A stretch of 46,812 nucleotides of DNA, taken from assembly GCF_027587195.1 (NCBI RefSeq), contig NZ_JAPDDP010000063.1, positions 1 through 46,812 on the forward strand, in the 5' to 3' direction. The notes under the pieces are model-generated. The model was given only the letters and a program-made list of their open reading frames with translations. It was not told the origin of the DNA and did no database searches. Each line of letters opens with the position of its first letter. Position 1 is the stretch's first letter. The DNA is from Solirubrobacter phytolaccae. Lineage in GTDB: Bacteria > Actinomycetota > Thermoleophilia > Solirubrobacterales > Solirubrobacteraceae. Shown here piece after piece: positions 8,248 through 17,062 of this stretch. Both the position numbers and the translations under genes were made by a program.

Positions 8248-9916
8248 CGACGTCTGGGGGACCGGAGAGACGGACAGGGACGACTTCGATCTTGTCGTAC
8301 TCAGGGCACCGAATGCCGTTAAGCGTCAGTGCTCGGTTCAGCCGACGTTGATATGCCGTGGCGAAGACCGCAGCGGTGGGAACGACGAGGAACAACGCCG
8401 GCCACGAGAACTGGAGAAACGGAAAGCTGTCCAGGTAGGGAATGTACGGGCTGTTCGGGAGCAAAAGCGGAACCGCAGAGGAGAGCGGGAGCTGGCGAAC
8501 CGCATAGGACGCCCCGATGATTGCGAGGAACCACAGGCTCGTCTCGAGCGTCGAACGTGCATCGATGCCCGCAGCCGATTCCGCTTCCCGGAGGCGACGC
8601 TCGCCCCGGACCATCGAAATCACGTAGGGCAACACGAGGGAGCGACCTGCGGCCGTGAACGCGAGTGCGGAAAACGTGGGACGTGTCCATCGACGCGAGG
8701 AAGTGGCTGAGGGGTGCACGACCGCAGCGGTATGTCGGCTAGCGAGATACCACCACGGCACCACGAGGTACGGGATGAAGTACGTGAACGCGCCGACAAC
8801 AAGCGGGTCGCGAACGGTGACGCGGGTCCCGTTTGGGAGCTCGACTTCGAACGGGGCATAGGCACGCGGTTCTCCCAGACGTCTCCTCCAGGTGCGCGCG
8901 AGCCAACTGACCCTGCAGACTCCGATGGCGATGTAGCCGGCGCCCCACACAAAGATGGTCTCGAAGTCGAGCGAAAACCACCATAAGTCCCAGTCGTCGA
9001 CTACGGCTCCGGAGTCGACAATCAAGTACGTCCCGAGTGCGAGTGGCAGCGACAACCAGACAAGGGAGCAGACCACCAGGTCGAACGGCAGCTCGCCGGG
9101 AGCCCGTCCGGCGACGCGTTTGAGGACTCGCCGCTCCAGCGCGTAGACGCCAGTGCTCCGCTGGAGGTGCGACCGGCCAGTCGCGGTTGAGCGGGCGTCG
9201 GATTGACCGCATGTATTCATGAGGATGCGCTTCAGGCGAAACGAACCGACGAACGGCCTCAGGACGACATAGAGGGCGAATGCAACACCGACAAGCACGA
9301 GGAGCAGGTCCACGGCCTTCGCGCCCGAGAACGCGTCGAGGACCTTCCCGACCGAGGCTGCGTCGGTTCCGATTGCGTCTCCCACACGATCGACGAGTTC
9401 ACGAGCTTCCTTGCTGACCTCCACGCCTTGATCCAGCTCCTTGTCGGTTGGTGCGCGCCCAAGCGATGCGGCTCGTTCCCAAGCGCGATCACTCGCGATG
9501 GAGCGGACTCCAGGCACCTCCGAAATAAGCGTGCTCGCCCGGTCCAACGCGACGCGCCCGAGCGTGAAGGCCGCGACGATCAACAGCGCGGCGTACGTCT
9601 TCAGCCTGAGCGGTGGCAATCCTCCACGGAACGCTTCAACCGCCGCCCGCTGCGCTTCGCTTCGCTCTTCATTCGAACCGGCTGCCACTTGTCGAGCGAG
9701 GCCGTCCAACAACCTGCGAGTCGTCCGTTCGATGTGCCAGCACACGAAGAACTCGAGCAGCCATGTGACGCGGGGTGCCTGCAGCAAGCGGTTGACCCTG
9801 CGCTCCGACCAAGGTCGCAGTCGAACCCACGCGACGAACACCTCGCGGTTAGCCGCCGCAAGCACGTCGTTATACGCACGAAGCAGAGATGCGACGTCGT
9901 CTTCCTGGTGGTTCAC
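8231..9916 (-). CDS. Multi-pass membrane protein of unknown function
   Basis: A 561-residue protein I do not recognise. The N-terminal ~110 residues are soluble, charged and helical. They are followed by a TM near residue 105-125 (YAALLIVAAFTLGRVAL), a ~75-residue charged loop, a TM near 200-220 (LLLVLVGVAFALYVVL), then about six more hydrophobic segments (e.g. LVVCSLVWLSLPLALGTYL, FETIFVWGAGYIAIGVC, YFIPYLVVPWWYL, PALFLVVPTAAVFAT). A small beta-like patch (FEVELPNGTRVTVRDPL) precedes the fifth or sixth TM. No transporter, kinase or transferase motif is visible. The gene is clearly less GC-rich than its neighbours, suggesting acquisition. A broken small membrane gene overlaps its 3' end. Confidence 0.75.
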   Translation of the reverse strand: MNHQEDDVASLLRAYNDVLAAANREVFVAWVRLRPWSERRVNRLLQAPRVTWLLEFFVCWHIERTTRRLLDGLARQVAAGSNEERSEAQRAAVEAFRGGLPPLRLKTYAALLIVAAFTLGRVALDRASTLISEVPGVRSIASDRAWERAASLGRAPTDKELDQGVEVSKEARELVDRVGDAIGTDAASVGKVLDAFSGAKAVDLLLVLVGVAFALYVVLRPFVGSFRLKRILMNTCGQSDARSTATGRSHLQRSTGVYALERRVLKRVAGRAPGELPFDLVVCSLVWLSLPLALGTYLIVDSGAVVDDWDLWWFSLDFETIFVWGAGYIAIGVCRVSWLARTWRRRLGEPRAYAPFEVELPNGTRVTVRDPLVVGAFTYFIPYLVVPWWYLASRHTAAVVHPSATSSRRWTRPTFSALAFTAAGRSLVLPYVISMVRGERRLREAESAAGIDARSTLETSLWFLAIIGASYAVRQLPLSSAVPLLLPNSPYIPYLDSFPFLQFSWPALFLVVPTAAVFATAYQRRLNRALTLNGIRCPEYDKIEVVPVRLSGPPDVVEDAA

Positions 9917-9984
9917 ACGGCGACTCTAGTCCGCACAGGGGCACCTGCACAATCAGCGCACCTACGAACGGCGCTGTAGGCACG

Positions 9985-10009
9985 GCGGGCCGCCACGATG
10001 GCGGCCCGC
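9985..10009 (-). terminator. Hairpin terminator after the cyclase-family gene
   Basis: A perfect 10-bp stem, GCGGGCCGCC (9985-9994) with GGCGGCCCGC (10000-10009) and a 5-nt loop, lies 10 bp beyond the stop of the cyclase-family gene. It would end both that gene and any readthrough from the nitrate operon. Confidence 0.7.
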
Positions 10010-10018
10010 GTGAACGAG

Positions 10019-10954
10019 CTAGCGGACGCGCATGCCCTTCGTGGCGTCCCAGTGCAGGTCCGTCGACTTCTTCTTCAGCGGCGCGTCCGCGCGCGAGATC
10101 TTCGTGCCGCCCTTGGTGTCCGGCGGGCAGATCGCGATGTAGCGGGCGTAGCCGCCGACGCCGCCGCCGAACTTCGGGAAGCCGATGTTGAGCAGGCAGC
10201 CCGTCTCCGGCACGGCGGAGAGGTTGTTGACGCCCTCGGCCTGGGTGTAGCCGTTGTGCATCAGCCAGGCTTCGCCTTCCAACGTCGGCGTCGTGTCAGT
10301 GTCCAGCGGCTCGTGGCCGTGGAAGAGGATGTGGCGCTTCTGGTGCAGGAACTTGATGGCGGCGAGACCGACGCCCGGGAAGACCGGGTCGGCGGCGAGG
10401 GCCTTGGCCTTGACGGGGTCGGTCGTCCACTTCTTCGACCAGTCGCTGCGGACCATCACGACCGAGCCCTCGGGGATGCGGCCGTGCTTCTTCTCCCAGG
10501 CGGTGATGTCGGCGACCTGCAGGTGATAGTCGCCCTTCTTCTTGACCTGCGAGACGATGGAGATGACGACCAGCGGGCGGACCGCGAAGGTGGCCGGCAG
10601 CTCGTCGATCGCCGGGTACTCGGGCGCCCAGTGCGCGGGCGGGTCGAGCTGGGTGCCGAACTGGTCGGTGGAGAGCGTGTAGGTGGTCGCCTCGAAGCCG
10701 TCGGAGGCGAACGTGTACGGCTGGCCCGTGAGCGGGTTGACGGTCGGGCCGAAGCTCGACGGCCCGAAGCCCTTCCAGACGGGCTGGAACGGTGTGAGCG
10801 TGTGGGTGAGATCGATGTAGCGCGACTTGCTGAGGACCTCGTTGTACGCCGTCCACAGATCGGACGGCTCGTCCTGCGCGACGGCGGGCGCGCTCGCCGC
10901 GCCCAGTGCGAGGGCGGCCATCGCCGCAACACCCGCAACCCTGATACCCCTCAT
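10019..10954 (-). CDS. Secreted cyclase-family protein (kynurenine formamidase-like fold)
   Basis: About 311 residues from ATG 10954, preceded by the RBS AAGGGGGAAG. The signal peptide is MRGIRVAGVAAMAALALG...AVAQ. The mature protein has the cyclase-family opening (RYIDLTHTLTPFQPVW) and the core DQFGTQLDPPAHW. In canonical metal-dependent formamidases/cyclases this core reads HxGTHxDxxxH; here two His ligands are Gln while Asp and the last His remain. VMVRSDWSKKW, FPGVGLAAIKFL, LFHGHEPLDTD and a PxxTGCLLNIGFPKF-type segment support the fold. Function is unknown; extracellular location is inferred from the signal peptide. It lies 38 bp after the nitrate reductase gene and may be co-transcribed. 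Confidence 0.8.
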   Translation of the reverse strand: MRGIRVAGVAAMAALALGAASAPAVAQDEPSDLWTAYNEVLSKSRYIDLTHTLTPFQPVWKGFGPSSFGPTVNPLTGQPYTFASDGFEATTYTLSTDQFGTQLDPPAHWAPEYPAIDELPATFAVRPLVVISIVSQVKKKGDYHLQVADITAWEKKHGRIPEGSVVMVRSDWSKKWTTDPVKAKALAADPVFPGVGLAAIKFLHQKRHILFHGHEPLDTDTTPTLEGEAWLMHNGYTQAEGVNNLSAVPETGCLLNIGFPKFGGGVGGYARYIAICPPDTKGGTKISRADAPLKKKSTDLHWDATKGMRVR

Positions 10955-10992
10955 GCTTCCCCCTTGAAGGTGTGACCCGGAAGCGCGGAAGA

Positions 10993-13900
10993 CTACGCCT
11001 TGAGCAGGACCTCCACGTCGGGGCGGCAGCCGCCACACCCGGTCGCCGCGCCGGTCGCCTCCGACACGGCCTCAACGGTCTTCAGCCCACGCTCGCGAAT
11101 GGCGGTGACGATCTCGCCGCGCGACACCACCTGGCACGAGCACACGAGGTGGTCGCTCGGCTCGTCGGTGGCCGGCCCGCCGGTCGCGAGCAGGTCCTCG
11201 GGCACCGCTTCGCCGCTGGCGATCAGGCTGCGCAGCTTGCGCGCGTCGCCGACGTCGCCGAGGAGTGTCGCGCCGGCCAGCGCGCCGTCGCGCAGGACGA
11301 GCTTGCGGTAGCGCTCACGCCGCGAGTCGAGCGCGATCACCTCTTCGGCCACGGGGTCCGGCTCGGCGGCGGCGCCCGCGCAGAACAGGTCGATGCCGGC
11401 GACCTTGAGCGTCGTCGCGGGGACGGCGCCGTGGAACGCGTTCGGCCGTCCGGCGATCGCGGCGCCGGCCGCGCGGGCCTGCTCGAGCACGGGCGCCCAC
11501 AGGCCGTACACGACGCCGCGGTGCTCGGCGCACTCGCCTACGGCCCACACGCCCGGGGCGGAGGTCCGCAGGTTGTCGTCGACGAGGATGCCGCGCCCGA
11601 CCTCGAGCCCGGCGTCGCGCGCCAGGCCGACTTCGGGCCGGATGCCGGTGGCGAACACGACGAGGTCCGCGGGGAGCGCCGTGCCGTCGTCGAGCGTGAC
11701 GACGTGGGCGTGCGCGGCGGGACGGGCGGCCGCTGACGCGGCGGCCCCGGTGACGGCCTCGGTGCGGCGACCGCACAGCACGTCGATGCCCAGCGCGCGG
11801 ATGCGGCGCTCGAGCAGGCGCGCGGCGAGCGGGTCGAGCTGGAGCTCCATCAGGCGGTCGGCGAGGTGGACGACGGTCACCTCGACGCCCTGCTCGCTCA
11901 GGCCGCGCGCGGCCTCCAGGCCGAGCAGGCCGCCGCCGACGACGACGGCGCGGCGAGCGGTCGCCGCCGCGTCGCGGATCGCGCGCATGTCGGCCAGCGA
12001 CCGGAACGCGAACACGCCCGGCCGATCCAGACCCGGGACCGGCGGGAGCCAGGGCGCGGAGCCCGTCGCGAGGACAAGCTCGTCGTACGCCAGCACGCCG
12101 CCGTCCGCGAGCTCGACCGCGCGGGCCCGCAGGTCCAGCGACCGCACCGCGGCGCCCAGCCGCAGCGTCGTGCCGTCGGACTGGCGGAGCGCCAGGCGCG
12201 CGTCCTCGATGTCGCCGGCCAGCGCCTGGGAGAGCAGGACGCGGTTGTAGGGCGCGTCGTCCTCGCGGCCGATCAGCGTCACGCGCCAGCTCGGCTCGTG
12301 CGCGAGCACCGTCTCGGCGACCGCGTTGCCGGCCATGCCCGCGCCGACGATCAGGACGTGGCGACCTTCGTGCACCGAGACCACCTCGGCCGCGACCGGC
12401 TCGAGCCGCACCGCGCACGCCTTCAGCTCCGGCTGCTTGGACACGGGATCGATCGCGCGCGAGGTGACGTTGTTCAGCGCGCCTTCACCCGCGGCCAGGT
12501 GCAGCGCGCCCCAGTGGAAGGGCGCGAACGCGACGCCGGGCGGCACGCTCTCGCTCACCCGCAGCCGCAGCACCGCCGAGCCCCGTCGCGAGCGCACGCG
12601 CACCCGCTCCGGCAGGCCTTCGGCGTCGGAAGGGTGCACCTCGACGAACGGGTGCGGCTCGGCCTCCAACAAAGACGCCGACTTGCCCGTGCGCGTCATC
12701 GTGTGCCACTGCTGGGCGACGCGGCCGGTCGTCAGCACGAGCGGGAAGTCCGGCGTCACCGGGTCGGCGATCGGCGTGTGCGGGGTGGGGGCGAGCCGCG
12801 CGCGGCCGTCGTCGGTCGCGAACTTGCGGGACGCGTACAGCCGCTCCGTGCCCGGATGATCGGGCGACGGGCACGGCCACTGGATCGGGCCTTCGCGCCG
12901 GAGCCGCGTGTGCGAGATGCCGGTCTGGTCGCACAGCCGGCCCTCGGTGGTCTGCACGTACTCGGCGTGCACCGCGGCCGCGGTCCGCCACGGGAACGCC
13001 TCGCGATGCCCCAGCGCACGGCCCACGCGCGTGAAGATGTCCCAGTCCGGGAGCGCGTCGCCGGGCGGGTCCAACGCACGCTGCACGAGCGACACGCGCC
13101 GCTCGGAGTTCGTCATCGTCCCGTCCTTCTCCGGCCACTGCGCGGCGGGCAGGATCATGTGCGCGAGCGCGCCGGTCTCGGTCGGGAAGTACGCGTCCTG
13201 GCAGATGACGAGCTCGGCGCGCCGCAGCGCCGCCGCGAAGCGCCCCGCGTCCGGCTGCGAGACGACAGGGTTGGTGGCGACGACCCAGAGGACCTTGATC
13301 TTGTCCTCCTCGAGCGCCTCGACCAGCTCGGTCGCGGCGAGGCCCGGCTCGGGCGCGATCCCCGGCGAGCCCCAGAAGCGCCCCATCCACGCGCGGTCTT
13401 CCGCGTTCGACACGCTCCGATATCCGGGCAGCAGCGTCGACAGCCCACCCGTCTCGCGCCCGCCCATCGCGTTCGGCTGGCCCGTCAACGACAACGGACC
13501 CGAGCCCGGCCGCCCGATGTTCCCGGTCGCCAGGCACAGGTTGATCAGCGCGCGGTTCTTCAACGTCCCGACCGTCGACTGGTTCGCGCCCATCGACCAC
13601 AGCGCCATCGCGCGCTTGGTGGAGCCGAACCGCCGCGCGGCTTCCACGATGTCCTCGGCCGGGACCCCGCAGACCTCGGCCGCGCGCGCCGGCGACCAGT
13701 CGGCCGCGACCGTCAGCGCATCCTCCGCGCCACGCGTGTGGCGGTCGAGGAAGCGGCGGTCCAGCAGCCCGTCGCGCTCGAGCACGTGCAGCATCGCGTT
13801 GAGCAGCGGCAGGTCGGTGCCGGGGCGGACCGGCAGGTGCAGCCCGGCGTGCTCGGCGGTCGGCGTCTTCCTCGGATCGGCGACGATCAGGAACGCGCCC

Positions 13901-14439
13901 TTCGACCGGATCCGGTTCCACACGATCGGATGGCACGACTGCGCGTTGGAGCCGAGCAGGAACAGGACCTCGGCCTCGTCGATGTCCGCGTACGACGGCG
14001 GCGGCCCGTCCGAGCCCAGCGCGCCCGTGTAGCCGGCGACGGCCGAAGACATGCACAGCCGCGAGTTCGAGTCGACGTTGTTGGTGCCGAGGAAGCTCTT
14101 GGCGAGCTTGTTGACCGCGTAGTAGTCCTCGGTCAGCAGCTGGCCGGAGATGTAGAAGGCGATCTCGTCCGGCCGCACGCCGGACAGGCGCGTCGCCACG
14201 TCGTTGATCGCGGCCCGCCAGGACACGGGCCGCCAGCGGTCATCCAGCGACGCGCGGCGCAGCGGCGTCGTCGCCCGGTCCGGCGCGTGCACGGCCTCGG
14301 GCAGGCGCGTCGGCTTGCGGCACGTCGCGCCCCGGTTGACCGGGTGCTCGGTGTCCCCGCGCACGGAGACGAGCCGCCCGTCGCGCACCTCCGCGACCAG
14401 ACCGCAGCCGACCCCGCAGTACGGGCACGTCGTCTTCAA
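10993..14439 (-). CDS. Assimilatory nitrate reductase (molybdopterin) fused to NAD(P)H/FAD reductase and BFD [2Fe-2S] domain
   Basis: Reduces nitrate to nitrite in the cytoplasm for assimilation. About 1148 residues in one uninterrupted frame. Residues 1-~680 are the Mo-bisMGD catalytic unit (NarB/NasA type). Its N-terminal [4Fe-4S] cysteines are 5, 8, 12 and 40 (CPYCGVGC...GATC), with later YISGQL, GSNAQSCHP, GTDLPLLNAM and TGQPNAMGGRE. Residues ~693-1080 are an FAD/NAD reductase like the NirB N-terminus (VLIVGAGMAG, VVVGGGLLGLEAA, VFATGIRPE, AVGECAEHRG). Residues ~1095-1148 are a BFD domain (CSCQ...CGGC). The start is TTG 14439, overlapping the nirD stop as TTGA. The electron donor chain is thus built into the catalytic polypeptide, whereas most systems use separate subunits. 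Confidence 0.92.
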   Translation of the reverse strand: MKTTCPYCGVGCGLVAEVRDGRLVSVRGDTEHPVNRGATCRKPTRLPEAVHAPDRATTPLRRASLDDRWRPVSWRAAINDVATRLSGVRPDEIAFYISGQLLTEDYYAVNKLAKSFLGTNNVDSNSRLCMSSAVAGYTGALGSDGPPPSYADIDEAEVLFLLGSNAQSCHPIVWNRIRSKGAFLIVADPRKTPTAEHAGLHLPVRPGTDLPLLNAMLHVLERDGLLDRRFLDRHTRGAEDALTVAADWSPARAAEVCGVPAEDIVEAARRFGSTKRAMALWSMGANQSTVGTLKNRALINLCLATGNIGRPGSGPLSLTGQPNAMGGRETGGLSTLLPGYRSVSNAEDRAWMGRFWGSPGIAPEPGLAATELVEALEEDKIKVLWVVATNPVVSQPDAGRFAAALRRAELVICQDAYFPTETGALAHMILPAAQWPEKDGTMTNSERRVSLVQRALDPPGDALPDWDIFTRVGRALGHREAFPWRTAAAVHAEYVQTTEGRLCDQTGISHTRLRREGPIQWPCPSPDHPGTERLYASRKFATDDGRARLAPTPHTPIADPVTPDFPLVLTTGRVAQQWHTMTRTGKSASLLEAEPHPFVEVHPSDAEGLPERVRVRSRRGSAVLRLRVSESVPPGVAFAPFHWGALHLAAGEGALNNVTSRAIDPVSKQPELKACAVRLEPVAAEVVSVHEGRHVLIVGAGMAGNAVAETVLAHEPSWRVTLIGREDDAPYNRVLLSQALAGDIEDARLALRQSDGTTLRLGAAVRSLDLRARAVELADGGVLAYDELVLATGSAPWLPPVPGLDRPGVFAFRSLADMRAIRDAAATARRAVVVGGGLLGLEAARGLSEQGVEVTVVHLADRLMELQLDPLAARLLERRIRALGIDVLCGRRTEAVTGAAASAAARPAAHAHVVTLDDGTALPADLVVFATGIRPEVGLARDAGLEVGRGILVDDNLRTSAPGVWAVGECAEHRGVVYGLWAPVLEQARAAGAAIAGRPNAFHGAVPATTLKVAGIDLFCAGAAAEPDPVAEEVIALDSRRERYRKLVLRDGALAGATLLGDVGDARKLRSLIASGEAVPEDLLATGGPATDEPSDHLVCSCQVVSRGEIVTAIRERGLKTVEAVSEATGAATGCGGCRPDVEVLLKA

Positions 14440-14756
14440 GAGAGCCGCACCCAAATCTCTCCGTCCTCGTCTCGCACCTCGTGCACCGTCACGGACTCGT
14501 CGCCGTTCAACGCGAGCCCGCTGCGCAGGTCGAACCGCCGCCCGTGCAGCGGGCACGTCACGCACGAGTCGGCGACGATCCCGTCGGCCAGCGGCCCCAT
14601 CGCGTGCGGGCAGTGCGCGTCGATCGCGGCGAGCCCGTCCAGCAGCCGGAAGATCGCGATCCGGCGGCCGTCGATCGAGGTCGTGCGGCCTTCGAGCAGC
14701 GGCACGTCCTCGACGCGGCCGACGAGGGTCCAGGTGGGGTCGGCGATCGCGGTCAT
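14436..14756 (-). CDS. nirD: Nitrite reductase small subunit NirD (Rieske-like)
   Basis: A 106-residue Rieske-like [2Fe-2S] protein, the usual size for NirD. The fold opens TWTLVGRVEDVPLLEG. The two cluster-binding boxes are visible as C-P-H (IDAHCPHAMGPL) and C-P-L-H (VTCPLHGRRFDL). Here they retain Cys and His, unlike the many NirD proteins that have lost ligands. It partners the NirB large subunit in NADH-dependent reduction of nitrite to ammonium. The start overlaps the nirB stop (ATGA) and its stop overlaps the TTG start of the nitrate reductase, so all are translationally coupled. Confidence 0.93.
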   Translation of the reverse strand: MTAIADPTWTLVGRVEDVPLLEGRTTSIDGRRIAIFRLLDGLAAIDAHCPHAMGPLADGIVADSCVTCPLHGRRFDLRSGLALNGDESVTVHEVRDEDGEIWVRLS

Positions 14757-17062
14757 CGGGCTCCCTCCGCGGGCGGACCGACGAGCTCGGGCTCGCTGTC
14801 CAGCTCGGAGAACTGCTTGGGGTGGACGGGCGCGTGACGCTCGCGCCACGGGTCGGGATCGGCGGCGGCCTTGGCGATCCGGTAGCGCTCGAGCAGGCCG
14901 TCGAGGTCGGCCATGACCGCCTCGCGCACCGGCTCGATCCCGACGCGCTCGATGTACGCGTAGGTGCGCTCGAGGTACTCCGCCGACTCGCGGTAGTGCT
15001 GGAGGAAGGCGAGGCTCAGACGGATCGCCTCGTCCGAGGTGTCGACCGTCGCGAGCACGTCGCCCTTGCGCACGGTCGCGCCGGCCGCGCCGCCGACGTA
15101 GATCTCCCAGCCGCCCTCGACCGCGACGAGCCCGATGTCCTTCACGTACGCCTCGGCGCAGTTGCGCGGGCAGCCCGTGACCGCGCCCTTGACCTTGTGC
15201 GGCGTGTACAGGCCTTCCATCGCGGACTCGAGCTCGATGCCGACCTTCATCGCGTCGCCGAGCCCGAAGCGGCAGAACGAGGTGCCGACGCACGTCTTGA
15301 CCGTGCGCACCGCCTTCGCGTAGGCGTGCCCGGACGGCATGTCGAGCTCCTCCCAGATCGCCGGGAGCTGCTCCTTCTTGATGCCGAGGAGGTCGATCCG
15401 CTGGCCGCCGGTGATCTTGATCAGCGGCACCTCGTACTTGTCCGCGACGTCGGCGATCCGGCGCAGCTCGTCCGCGTTCGTGACGCCGCCGCGGATGCGC
15501 GGGACGACCGAGAACGTGCCGTCGTTCTGGATGTTCGCGTGGACGCGGTCGTTGATGTAGCGCGCGTGGCGCTCCTCGCGGTGGCGGTTGCCGCGGATCT
15601 CGCTCACCAGGTAGGAGAGGCCGGGCTTGCAGGCGCCGCAGTCGCGGCCCGCGCCACAGGCGGCGCTCAGCTCGGAGACGGAGTCCAGCTCGCGCTCCCG
15701 GACCACGGCGGCGAGCTCCTCGCGCGTCTGGCGCCGGCACGGGCACAGGAACGTCGCCTCTTCGGCCGCGCCGCCGCGCTCGTTGGCGAGCAGCTCGGCG
15801 ACCATCGGCTTGCACGAGCCGCAGCCCGCGCCGGCGCGGGTGACGCTGACGACTTCCAGCGTGGAGCCGAGGCCGCGGGTGCGGATGGCGTCGACGATCT
15901 CGCCCTTGCAGACGCCGTGGCAGTTGCACACGCGGGCGCTGTCGGGGAGGTCGGCGGCGGTCGCCTGGCTGGCCTCGGCGAGCAGCGCGAGCGGGTCGCT
16001 CGCCTCCCGCCCGGTGCGGACCGCGTCCATCAGCAGCTCCGCGCCGCGGATGTCACCGAGGAGGATCGTGCCGACGGTGTTGCCGGCGCCGTCGACGATC
16101 AGTTTGCGGTAGGTGGAGTCGTCGGCGACGACCACGGCCCGCGAGCCGTCGGGCGCGCCCGCGGTCACGAGGTCCACGCCCATCACCTTCAGCTTGGCCG
16201 TGGGGATGGAACCGGGGTAGGCGTTGTCGATCCCGCAGATCGTGTCGGCGGCGACCTTCGCCTGCTCGTGGATCGGCGCGACGATGCCGTGGACGACGCC
16301 GCGGTGCTGCGCGCACTCGCCGACGGCGAGCACGCGGGGATCGGAGGTCACCATGGCGTCGTCCACGACGATCCCGCGCTCGACCGTGAGTCCGGCGGCG
16401 CGGGCCAGCTCGGTCTGGGGCCGGATGCCGACCGAGATCACGACGGTGTCGGCCGGCAGGAACCGGTCGGCCAGGCGGACGCCTTCGGGCGTGATCTCCT
16501 GCGTGTTGGCCTCGAGCAGGACCTCGACGCCGAGCGCCTCCATCGCGGGGGTGAGGAGCCGGGCGGCGCCGTCGTCGAGCTGGCGCTCCATCAGCCGGTC
16601 CGTGAGGTGCACGACGGTCGTCTCGCAGCCGAGCGAAGCGAGCCCGTAAGCGGCCTCCAGCCCCAGCAGGCCGCCGCCGATGACCACGGCGCGACCCGTC
16701 GCGGACGCCAGCGCGGCGCAGTCCTCGGGGGAGCGGAAGACGTGGGCGTGCTGGGCGCCGGGGATCGGCGGGACGAGCGCGTCGGAGCCCGTGCAGACGA
16801 CGTAGCGGTCGTAGCCCGTGAGCTCGTCGATGCGCGTGTTCAGCAGCACCTCGATGCGGTTGTCCTCGAACCAGGAGGCCGGGCGCAGCGTCAGCGTGTC
16901 GGGCTCGGCGCCGCTCACGAGGAGGGTGGAGAGCGCGACGCGGTCGTACGGGAGGCGCGGCTCCGCGCAGGCCAGCGTCAGCTCGATGTCCGCATCCCGC
17001 TCGCGGATCGCCTCGAGCACGGCCTGCCCGGCGATCCCGCCGCCGATCACGAGGACCTTCAT
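14753..17062 (-). CDS. nirB: NAD(P)H-dependent assimilatory nitrite reductase large subunit NirB
   Basis: Six-electron reduction of nitrite to ammonium using NAD(P)H, FAD, Fe-S clusters and siroheme. 769 residues. Residues 1-~370 are the FAD/NAD domain (VLVIGGGIAGQAVLEAI, VVIGGGLLGLEAAYG, VISVGIRPQ, AVGECAQHRG). Two BFD-like Fe-S modules follow at ~377-427 (CNCHGVC...CGSC) and ~438-490 (CPC...CGAC). The sulfite/nitrite reductase ferredoxin-like repeat and siroheme domain come next, with the cluster motif TCVGTSFCRFG (~590) and GCPRNC (~630). It is slightly shorter than typical NirB (~830-850). The ATG at 17062 overlaps the transporter stop, and its own stop overlaps the nirD start. Confidence 0.95.
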   Translation of the reverse strand: MKVLVIGGGIAGQAVLEAIRERDADIELTLACAEPRLPYDRVALSTLLVSGAEPDTLTLRPASWFEDNRIEVLLNTRIDELTGYDRYVVCTGSDALVPPIPGAQHAHVFRSPEDCAALASATGRAVVIGGGLLGLEAAYGLASLGCETTVVHLTDRLMERQLDDGAARLLTPAMEALGVEVLLEANTQEITPEGVRLADRFLPADTVVISVGIRPQTELARAAGLTVERGIVVDDAMVTSDPRVLAVGECAQHRGVVHGIVAPIHEQAKVAADTICGIDNAYPGSIPTAKLKVMGVDLVTAGAPDGSRAVVVADDSTYRKLIVDGAGNTVGTILLGDIRGAELLMDAVRTGREASDPLALLAEASQATAADLPDSARVCNCHGVCKGEIVDAIRTRGLGSTLEVVSVTRAGAGCGSCKPMVAELLANERGGAAEEATFLCPCRRQTREELAAVVRERELDSVSELSAACGAGRDCGACKPGLSYLVSEIRGNRHREERHARYINDRVHANIQNDGTFSVVPRIRGGVTNADELRRIADVADKYEVPLIKITGGQRIDLLGIKKEQLPAIWEELDMPSGHAYAKAVRTVKTCVGTSFCRFGLGDAMKVGIELESAMEGLYTPHKVKGAVTGCPRNCAEAYVKDIGLVAVEGGWEIYVGGAAGATVRKGDVLATVDTSDEAIRLSLAFLQHYRESAEYLERTYAYIERVGIEPVREAVMADLDGLLERYRIAKAAADPDPWRERHAPVHPKQFSELDSEPELVGPPAEGAR

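Noticed and set aside
9203-9979. Plus-strand frame opposite the unknown membrane protein
   Set aside because: No hydrophobic or domain pattern; the minus strand shows a coherent multi-TM protein across the same bases.
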